Positions 1-4,819 of a stretch of DNA of 10,704 bases are shown here, in pieces. Made by a program: the position numbers and the translations under genes. A model generated the notes under the pieces. The model worked only from the letters and a program-made list of their open reading frames with translations. It was not told where the DNA came from and made no database searches. Source of the stretch: Bacteroidia bacterium (GTDB lineage: Bacteria; Bacteroidota; Bacteroidia; AKYH767-A; OLB10); contig JANWID010000084.1 in NCBI GenBank assembly GCA_025450095.1, forward strand, positions 1 through 10,704, read 5' to 3'. How positions within the stretch are numbered: the stretch's first letter is position 1; each line of letters begins with the position of its first letter.

Positions 1-63
1 CGGAATCGAACCGTCGACACAAGGATTTTCAGTCCTTTGCTCTACCAACTGAGCTACATCACC
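1..63 (-). tRNA. tRNA-Phe (anticodon GAA), 3' end cut by the window edge
   Basis: Read on the minus strand from 63 down to 1. The 5' acceptor strand GGTGATG is followed by TA, a D-arm with stem GCTC/GAGC and loop AGTTGGTA, and an anticodon stem AAGGA/TCCTT around the loop CTGAAAA, which puts GAA at positions 34-36 and so decodes Phe. The T-arm (GACGG, loop TTCGATT) is present, but the last bases of the T stem and the whole 3' acceptor strand lie outside the window. The gene is oriented away from coaX and is preceded by a likely promoter at 86-93. Confidence 0.95.
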
Positions 64-85
64 GGGCTTTTATATTAGCTGGGCG

Positions 86-93
86 CAAAAGTA
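86..93 (-). promoter_or_regulatory. Probable Bacteroidota-type -7 element for tRNA-Phe
   Basis: On the minus strand, 93 to 86 reads TACTTTTG, a perfect match to the Bacteroidota sigma-ABfr -7 consensus TAnnTTTG, 22 nt upstream of the mature tRNA 5' end. That spacing would give a short 5' leader. A TTTG on the same strand (108-105) is only 11 nt further upstream, too close for the usual -33 box, so only the -7 half is well supported. Confidence 0.55.
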
Positions 94-150
94 GAATAAT
101 TTTTCAAATTGGTCGGAAAAAAATAACCGCGGTTGATGCAAAAATTACTC

Positions 151-190
151 AGGATTAGTCCGAGTTAGTCTGGGTTAGTCTGGGTCAGTC
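151..190. repeat. Four tandem copies of a 10-bp unit
   Basis: Four consecutive decamers run AGGATTAGTC, CGAGTTAGTC, TGGGTTAGTC and TGGGTCAGTC, with core TTAGTC (TCAGTC in the last). The preceding decamer at 141-150 (AAAATTACTC) may be a decayed fifth copy. The unit length is close to one helical turn. Reverse-complement relatives sit at 274-303. Short degenerate arrays of this kind are common in Bacteroidota intergenic DNA. I see no coding potential here. Confidence 0.75.
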
Positions 191-237
191 TGATTTTGGA
201 TTTTTAATACAAGTGAATCCCGACCCTTGATGATTCA

Positions 238-254
238 GACGCCAGCATGGCGTC
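238..254. repeat. Perfect 7-bp palindromic hairpin followed by CCTACA
   Basis: GACGCCA and TGGCGTC pair perfectly around a GCA loop, and CCTACA follows. The layout resembles, from memory, the dispersed GACGC...GCGTC-TCTACA palindromes found in many Bacteroidota and cyanobacterial intergenic regions. It is therefore more likely a REP-like dispersed repeat than an operator, and it has no T-tract typical of a terminator. It lies between the decamer array at 151-190 and its inverted relatives at 274-303. Confidence 0.55.
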
Positions 255-273
255 CCTACATTCCGACTTATTC

Positions 274-303
274 ATTGACTAATCCTAACGAGACTTGACT
301 AAT
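274..303. repeat. Inverted relatives of the 10-bp array
   Basis: TTGACTAAT occurs at 275-283 and again at 295-303, exactly 20 bp apart. GACTAATCCT at 277-286 is the exact reverse complement of AGGATTAGTC at 151-160. The block is thus the same kind of 10-bp periodic sequence in opposite orientation. Together with 151-190 it frames a stretch of about 150 bp directly upstream of coaX. Confidence 0.6.
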
Positions 304-307
304 TATT

Positions 308-315
308 TATTTTTG
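308..315 (+). promoter_or_regulatory. Possible -7 element just upstream of coaX
   Basis: TATTTTTG matches TAnnTTTG and ends 7 nt before the coaX ATG. If used, transcription would begin almost at the start codon, giving a nearly leaderless mRNA. No TTTG lies at the expected -33 distance and the surroundings are A/T-rich, so a chance match is quite possible. Confidence 0.3.
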
Positions 316-322
316 ACAATCC

Positions 323-1066
323 ATGGAATACAGACTTGTTATTGATATCGGAAATTCGCGGACTAAAATTGCAGTTTTTGAAGATGACCTGATTCGTGAA
401 TTGCGATCGGTGGAGAAAAATTTTTCAGGAATTATAACCAGTATTGTTAAGTCTCATGGTCCACCAGTCCGTTGTATTGTCTCAAATGTACGGCTGGATA
501 AATCCTTGATCCTGGAATACCTCCACACTATTCCGCAAAAGAATATAATTTTCACGGGTAGCAATCTCATACTTCCAATTAAAGTATTGTATAAAACTCC
601 TGAAACACTGGGCAACGACCGCCTGGCCAATGCATGTGGTGCGTGGAAGCTGAACACTGGAAAAAATACCCTGGTTATCGATATGGGTACCTGTATTAAA
701 TATGACTTCGTTAACAAAGCGGGGGAATATATGGGTGGCAGTATTTCTCCTGGATTGAACATGCGGTATCAGGCATTATCCCAATTCACCGGACAACTGC
801 CTTATTTCAAACCGGTTGAAGAATACCCGATGCTGGTCGGACAATCTACAGAGGAGGCAATACGTTCAGGGGTTGAAAACGGGATCCTGGAAGAAGTCCG
901 GGGAATCCTGAATAGATATCAGGAACTCACTGATCAAACACACATTATCCTCACAGGTGGAGATCATTCCAAGTTTGCGGATCAACTAAAAAGTCCCATC
1001 TTTGTGGCCCCAAACCTGACTTTAACAGGCCTCAAGGTAATTTTAGACCATAATGACCCATTATAA
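323..1066 (+). CDS. coaX: Type III pantothenate kinase
   Basis: CoaX phosphorylates pantothenate with ATP, the first step of coenzyme A synthesis, in the cytosol. The 247-residue protein has the usual length and the full motif set of this ASKHA-fold family. The N-terminal phosphate loop is DIGNSRTK (residues 8-15). GNDRLANA (97-104) carries the Asp (D99) thought to be catalytic. VIDMGTC (118-124) is the second phosphate-binding strand. GGSISPGLNMR (138-148), QSTEEAIRSG (174-183) and LTGGD (210-214) follow. Type III kinases are active without the feedback inhibition by CoA seen in type I. The start ATG fits the family N-terminus exactly, and no Shine-Dalgarno sequence is evident, as is normal for Bacteroidota. 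Its 3' end overlaps the next gene by 14 bp, implying cotranscription. The call is secure. Confidence 0.97.
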   Translation: MEYRLVIDIGNSRTKIAVFEDDLIRELRSVEKNFSGIITSIVKSHGPPVRCIVSNVRLDKSLILEYLHTIPQKNIIFTGSNLILPIKVLYKTPETLGNDRLANACGAWKLNTGKNTLVIDMGTCIKYDFVNKAGEYMGGSISPGLNMRYQALSQFTGQLPYFKPVEEYPMLVGQSTEEAIRSGVENGILEEVRGILNRYQELTDQTHIILTGGDHSKFADQLKSPIFVAPNLTLTGLKVILDHNDPL

Positions 1067-2318
1067 TTCCCGGTTTTCCAGACTCTTCCTTTTACTTTTT
1101 CTTTTTTCGCCCTTCATCTCAAAAAGCCAGACCGGTTCCACCTCTCCTTATTCAAGGTATGGGATTGGTGATATTTACGGACAGGGGTTTACACACCAGG
1201 CCGGCATGGGTGGACTTGGCGCATCACTGTCATCACCTTTTAATATTAATATGGTAAACCCGGCATCGTATATTGCCGATAGCATCGTGATATTTGAAGT
1301 GGGTGCCCTGGGTGATATCCGCCAGCTGGAATCAAAAACCCAGTCCACTTCGCTGAACAGCGCATCCTTTTCACATCTTGCCCTGGGCTTTCCCATTAAA
1401 AAAGGCAAGGTGGGAGTAACGTTCGGCGTGGTTCCGCTTTCTTCGGTTGATTATGATATCGTGGTTACCACACCCAATGTTCCGGATATAGGCACAATCC
1501 GTTATGAGTATATTGGTGATGGAGGTTTCAATAAATTTTTCGTGGGAACCGGGGTAAAGATCCTGAAGAACCTGAATGCGGGCCTTAATATTTCTTATTT
1601 GTTTGGCACTATAGATAATGTAAAAAGCGTGGAGTTCCCGAGTGGTACTCATTATTTCAACAGCAGGTATATTGACGCGGTAACTGCAAACGGTTTCCAT
1701 TTCGATTACGGTCTCCTCTATGAGAAACCAATTAAAAACGGAAAGGTAATCCGTGCAGGATTATCCGGTGCGGTTTCTACCAAAGTAAATGCATTGAATA
1801 CACAATACTATTATAATTATACTTCTACAAAATTCGGTGAAACAATTAAGGATTCTGTTTTTAATGAAACTGAAAACAGAGGAGATATCAAGCTGCCACA
1901 ATTCTGGCGTTCGGGAATCAGCCTGGAAAAAACAGGTAAATGGATGATCGGTGCGGATTTCAATTATTATAACTGGAATGCGTACGAAAGCTTTGGTGTT
2001 CGCGATACACTTAAGAACAGTTATAATGTTATTGTTGGCGGACAGAAATACACTAACCGTTTCGATTTCAGAATGGGTGTTCGTTATGGAACCACGTATC
2101 TGAATATTAAAGAAACGCAACTGAATGAATATGGATTTACCGTTGGCCTGGGAATAAAAAAGCTGCTTGCAAAACGTCCGCCTTCTGCTATTAATATCGG
2201 GTTTGAAATCGGACAGCGCGGAACACTCGATAACAATTTAATCCGCGAACAGTACTACCGGTTTTTCTTAGGATTTACACTGACGGATATCTGGTTTGTT
2301 CAACCTAAATTCGACTAG
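1053..2318 (+). CDS. Outer-membrane beta-barrel-like protein encoded behind coaX
   Basis: A 421-residue exported protein. A signal peptide covers about residues 1-25 (basic start, then the Leu/Phe-rich core LFLLLFLFSPF, with cleavage near SKSQ). The mature start SPYSRYGIGD is a hallmark, from memory, of a Bacteroidota outer-membrane family encoded directly after coaX. What follows is rich in alternating Gly/aromatic strands (FGVVPLSSVDYD, FFVGTGVKILKNLNAGLNISYLF with short turns, ending in LGFTLTDIWF), consistent with a FadL/OmpP1-like barrel. No enzymatic motif or TonB box is visible. The start lies 14 bp inside coaX in another frame, so the two are likely translationally coupled. It sits in a block with lptC and a PPIase, which fits an outer-membrane role, but no substrate can be read from the sequence. 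Confidence 0.85.
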   Translation: MTHYNSRFSRLFLLLFLFSPFISKSQTGSTSPYSRYGIGDIYGQGFTHQAGMGGLGASLSSPFNINMVNPASYIADSIVIFEVGALGDIRQLESKTQSTSLNSASFSHLALGFPIKKGKVGVTFGVVPLSSVDYDIVVTTPNVPDIGTIRYEYIGDGGFNKFFVGTGVKILKNLNAGLNISYLFGTIDNVKSVEFPSGTHYFNSRYIDAVTANGFHFDYGLLYEKPIKNGKVIRAGLSGAVSTKVNALNTQYYYNYTSTKFGETIKDSVFNETENRGDIKLPQFWRSGISLEKTGKWMIGADFNYYNWNAYESFGVRDTLKNSYNVIVGGQKYTNRFDFRMGVRYGTTYLNIKETQLNEYGFTVGLGIKKLLAKRPPSAINIGFEIGQRGTLDNNLIREQYYRFFLGFTLTDIWFVQPKFD

Positions 2319-2327
2319 ATTCATAAT

Positions 2328-2475
2328 TGCGCGGAAGGGATGGGTACGCTTGCCCGACGCAGGCGGGGATTACGGATTCAGGTCGCGGCGGAGCGGATGT
2401 ACGGATTACAGATTCTATAATTACATGGAACGGGATGTACGGATTACAGATGCCAGGTATGCGCGGAACGGATGG
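2328..2475. repeat. Degenerate repeat array between the barrel and TPR genes
   Basis: This gap (2319-2555) holds several related pieces. A perfect 19-bp direct repeat, GGATGTACGGATTACAGAT, lies at 2395-2413 and 2433-2451 (period 38). TGCGCGGAAGGGATGG at 2328-2343 recurs with one mismatch as TGCGCGGAACGGATGG at 2460-2475. ATTACGGATTCAG near 2368-2380 is a further decayed relative. The overall motif is roughly GGA-CGGATG-TACGGATTACAGAT. An open frame runs through the array but shows no sign of being a gene apart from a lipobox-like end. The array interrupts an otherwise tight gene run. Confidence 0.7.
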
Positions 2476-2555
2476 TTGCGGAAAATTAAAACAGGATTAT
2501 TGCTGACCTTCGTTTTTATGTTTCCTGGTTGTAATTTTCAGAACGGATTATAGAA

Positions 2556-3734
2556 ATGAAACGACTGTTACTTTTATTTGTCGCATTACTACCAGTAATA
2601 AATCAGTTGCAGGCACAGATTACCAGCAGCAGCGCATGCGATTCAATAGTAAAATTATTTAACAGCAATTATAATAGCGGCGAATACAGCAGGGCGATGC
2701 CGCTGTGGCGGGAAGCATATAAAAAATGTCCTGCAACTTCAAAAAGCATTTATGAAAATGGTGCGGCATTTTTCGAAAAGCTGGTTGCGGCAGAAATTAA
2801 TGCAGAGCGCCGGATTCAATTTGTTGATACCGTACTGATGATATACGACCGGCAGATCCGGTACTTCAACGAACCAGGAATTATCAATGGCAAAAAAGGA
2901 CTCGTTCTTTTCAAATACGATCCTGCCAGAAAAACTGAAGCAGTACAATTGCTCGGTAAATCGATTGAAGAAGTCGGTGACCACACTCATGTCATTGTGC
3001 TTTTTCATTACTTCCAGGGAAGCGCACAACTTTATAACGACAGGCAGCTATCGGTAGAAAACCTTGCTGAAAATTTTTATCGTGTGAGTCTTGTTTATGA
3101 TGCAAACCGCGGTAAAACGGAATATGATGATTTCAGCAAAAAGACAACTGCACTTTTTGGTGTACTTTTTTCCTGTGAGATGATAGAAAAAATTTATGCC
3201 GGCAAAATAAAATCTGCTCCCGATAGTGTTGCATTGATGCAGGAATTCATTCAGCTGTGTTATAAAAGAAAATGTACCTCGGAACTCTATACAACTACGG
3301 CTGAAAAACTTTATCGCAAAGGACCCACGCCACTGACTTGTAAATGTCTTGCCCAGATTTATACTTCAAAAGGTCAGCCTGAAAAAGCTATGGGATTTTT
3401 TAATGATGCCACCGAGATGGAATCGGATCCGGTAAAGAAGTCGGTTTTGCTCATGGACGCGGCGGAATTTCAACAGCAGGAACTAAAAAGTTTTCCACAG
3501 GCACGCATAATTGCAATGCGTGCGGCGACGTTTAATCCCGGTTGGGGCAGACCATGGATGTTTATCGGGGATTTATATTTCGACAGTGTTAAAGAATGTA
3601 AAGATTCGCTTTACGGAAAACCTGTATTTTGGGCTGCAACTGATAAATACCTGAAAGCCAAAACTATTGATCCCACCATGACAGATCTTGCCAACCAAAA
3701 AACTGCCAAGTGTATGGAGATGTTCCCCGAATAG
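2556..3734 (+). CDS. Secreted TPR-like protein, apparently truncated by an in-frame TAG
   Basis: A 392-residue protein with a clear signal peptide (residues 1-20, MKRLLLLFVALLP..., likely cleavage LQA|Q). The mature part is alpha-helical with TPR-like pairs: one near 31-73 (SGEYSRAMPLWREAYKKCP) and others near 258-345 (LAQIYTSKGQPEKAMGFFNDA; ...WMFIGDLYFDS), then KYLKAKTIDP at 364-373. Several cysteines are present. It probably acts in the periplasm or at the outer membrane as a binding scaffold; the partner is unknown. The frame ends at TAG (3732-3734), but the next 30 codons in the same frame encode the C-terminal tail expected for this family and end in an ATGA overlap with lptC. The gene is thus probably a 423-codon ORF with a nonsense change. 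A stable protein may still be made, since only the tail is lost. Confidence 0.85.
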   Translation: MKRLLLLFVALLPVINQLQAQITSSSACDSIVKLFNSNYNSGEYSRAMPLWREAYKKCPATSKSIYENGAAFFEKLVAAEINAERRIQFVDTVLMIYDRQIRYFNEPGIINGKKGLVLFKYDPARKTEAVQLLGKSIEEVGDHTHVIVLFHYFQGSAQLYNDRQLSVENLAENFYRVSLVYDANRGKTEYDDFSKKTTALFGVLFSCEMIEKIYAGKIKSAPDSVALMQEFIQLCYKRKCTSELYTTTAEKLYRKGPTPLTCKCLAQIYTSKGQPEKAMGFFNDATEMESDPVKKSVLLMDAAEFQQQELKSFPQARIIAMRAATFNPGWGRPWMFIGDLYFDSVKECKDSLYGKPVFWAATDKYLKAKTIDPTMTDLANQKTAKCMEMFPE

Positions 3735-3827
3735 GACGAACTTGCCGCATTGAAAATTAATGCAGGTGATACCTACATTATTCAATGCTGGATCAACGAA
3801 ACTGCACTAGCAAGGATCAAAAAATGA
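3735..3827 (+). other. In-frame 3' continuation of the TPR-like gene beyond the TAG
   Basis: After TAG at 3732-3734 the same frame stays open for 30 codons to TGA at 3825-3827. It encodes DELAALKINAGDTYIIQCWI followed by NETALARIKK. The Gly-Asp-x-Tyr-x-(I/V)-x-Cys-Trp-Ile-Asn-Glu-Thr pattern matches, from memory, the C-terminal tail of Bacteroidota TPR proteins of this kind. The final TGA overlaps the lptC ATG as ATGA (3824-3827), the usual coupling arrangement. Both facts suggest that this is the real 3' end of the gene and that the TAG arose later or is an error. Confidence 0.75.
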
Positions 3828-4423
3828 AGACCGGAATACATGCTAAAAACTTTCCTTTCCGGACTGGTTATCCCGGCATTTTTCTAGTAATTTTGTATAT
3901 AGCGGGTCTTTACGGATGTGAAAATGATGTAGAAAAAGTGACGCTGGTTACCGGAAAAAAAATAGAGCCGGTTGAAACTTCCGAAGGACTTACTATCCTT
4001 TACAGCGATTCGGCCAGGGTAAAAGTAAAGATCACCGCTCCTGAATTAGTGCGGTATGATACTGAAAAACCTTATACCGAGCTTCCTAAGGGTGTACATG
4101 TGGAGTTCTATGACAATACACTGCGAGTCAATTCCACCCTCGATGCAAAATATGCTTTGCGCAGGGATATGGAAGCGATCATGGAAGCCAGGGACGATGT
4201 GGTGGTAGTAAATATTAAAGGTGAAAAGTTGAATACCGAACACCTGTTATGGAATGAGAAGACTGCAAAAATTTCGAGTGATAAATTTGTAAAAATTACA
4301 ACCGCTGATAAAATCATATACGGAAATGGCTTCGAAGCCAACCAGGATTTTACCAGCTACAAAATTTTCAACATTAAGGGAACTATAACCATCAATAAAG
4401 ATGAACGCGCTACGAATCCTTGA
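3824..4423 (+). CDS. lptC: LPS export periplasmic protein LptC (lipoprotein form)
   Basis: LptC receives lipopolysaccharide from the LptBFG ABC transporter and passes it to LptA in the periplasmic bridge to the outer membrane. Starting at 3824 gives 199 residues. The N-terminal hydrophobic segment (about 18-31, PGIFLVILYIAGLYGC) ends in a lipobox with Cys32, as in Bacteroidota LptC proteins that are lipoproteins. The body is the beta-jellyroll OstA/LptC fold: EGLTILYSDSARVKVKITAP, then YTELPKGVHVEFYD, AIMEARDDVVVVNIKGEKLN, and DKIIYGNGFEANQDF near the end. An upstream in-frame ATG at 3785 would add 13 hydrophilic residues. The 3824 start is preferred because it forms ATGA with the ancestral stop of the TPR-like gene and gives a normal signal sequence. 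The 3' end overlaps the next small gene by 23 bp. Confidence 0.93.
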   Translation: MKTGIHAKNFPFRTGYPGIFLVILYIAGLYGCENDVEKVTLVTGKKIEPVETSEGLTILYSDSARVKVKITAPELVRYDTEKPYTELPKGVHVEFYDNTLRVNSTLDAKYALRRDMEAIMEARDDVVVVNIKGEKLNTEHLLWNEKTAKISSDKFVKITTADKIIYGNGFEANQDFTSYKIFNIKGTITINKDERATNP

Positions 4424-4613
4424 AATTTCCTGGCTGGTATTTGGCCTGCTGGGCATCGGGCTGTGTGTTTACAATCTCTCAATAGATGGTTTTGTTGCGG
4501 CCGCTTGGCCCCTGCTGTTCACACTTATCGCAGCAGTTTTTTATACCGTCCGCAGAAAACAGCGTATTGCCTATGAGAAGCAGCAACATGAAGCTGCCGC
4601 AGAACGGGAATAG
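4401..4613 (+). CDS. Small membrane protein with two predicted helices
   Basis: A 70-residue protein, unrecognised by name. Two hydrophobic segments (about residues 6-26, ILEISWLVFGLLGIGLCVYN, and about 31-49, VAAAWPLLFTLIAAVFYTV) are separated by a short polar turn. A basic, charged tail follows (RRKQRIAYEKQQHEAAAERE), which should stay in the cytoplasm by the positive-inside rule. The start ATG lies 23 bp inside lptC in another frame, so it is probably coupled to lptC. Similar tiny proteins with a YxxRRKQR boundary occur, as far as I recall, next to lptC in other Bacteroidota, which supports a real gene. Its function is unknown; an accessory role in envelope assembly is only a guess from position. 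Confidence 0.72.
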   Translation: MNALRILEISWLVFGLLGIGLCVYNLSIDGFVAAAWPLLFTLIAAVFYTVRRKQRIAYEKQQHEAAAERE

Positions 4614-4629
4614 GAGTTTTTACCGCCAT

Positions 4630-4696
4630 GGTTCGGTTCCGCTAACCATGACTACATTTCTCACATATACCAAGTCATGGTAAGCGGAGTCGAACC
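4630..4696. repeat. Large imperfect inverted repeat (24-bp arms, 19-nt loop)
   Basis: The left arm at 4630-4653 and right arm at 4673-4696 pair over 24 positions with 21 Watson-Crick pairs, two G-U pairs and one A-A mismatch, around a 19-nt loop. The right-arm core AGCGGAGTCGAACC resembles, from memory, the dispersed GAGCGGAGTCGAA-type palindromic repeats of Bacteroidota genomes. A run of five T follows at 4700-4704, so the element may also serve as a terminator for the coaX-lptC run. It lies entirely between the small membrane gene and the PPIase gene. Confidence 0.8.
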
Positions 4697-4723
4697 GAGT
4701 TTTTAATATTGAATTTTACGTTG

Positions 4724-4731
4724 TATCTTCG
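4724..4731 (+). promoter_or_regulatory. Probable -7 element for the PPIase gene
   Basis: TATCTTCG followed by CCCCC resembles the Bacteroidota -7 element TAnnTTTG with one mismatch. It is placed 88 nt before the start codon and just after the inverted repeat. The stretch about 20 nt upstream is T-rich (4700-4704) but lacks a clean TTTG. It would give a leader of roughly 80 nt. No riboswitch-like fold was recognised in that leader. Confidence 0.4.
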
Positions 4732-4819
4732 CCCCCTGTTTTATCAGACCTTGAGGGATTTCAACTCCTTTTTGGCTATAAATTATTGAAATTCAAAGAC
4801 ATATTTAGACAATTAAAAA

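Noticed and set aside
151..190. The short tandem array as a CRISPR
   Set aside because: Units are 10 bp with no spacers and no cas genes are present.
371..1060. Antisense open frames within coaX, the barrel, the PPIase and other genes
   Set aside because: They lie opposite well-supported genes, carry no recognisable domains, and follow from the codon use of the true strand.
2352..2367. GC-rich GCCCGACGCAGGCGGG as a terminator hairpin after the barrel gene
   Set aside because: Only about four base pairs form and there is no T-tract. It looks more like part of a dispersed repeat.
2296..2553. 85-codon open frame between the barrel gene and the TPR-like gene, ending in a lipobox-like LLLTFVFMFPGC
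   Set aside because: Its middle is made of the degenerate DNA repeats, it overlaps the barrel gene in another frame, only five residues follow the supposed lipid Cys, and the protein resembles nothing I know. A decayed small lipoprotein cannot be excluded.
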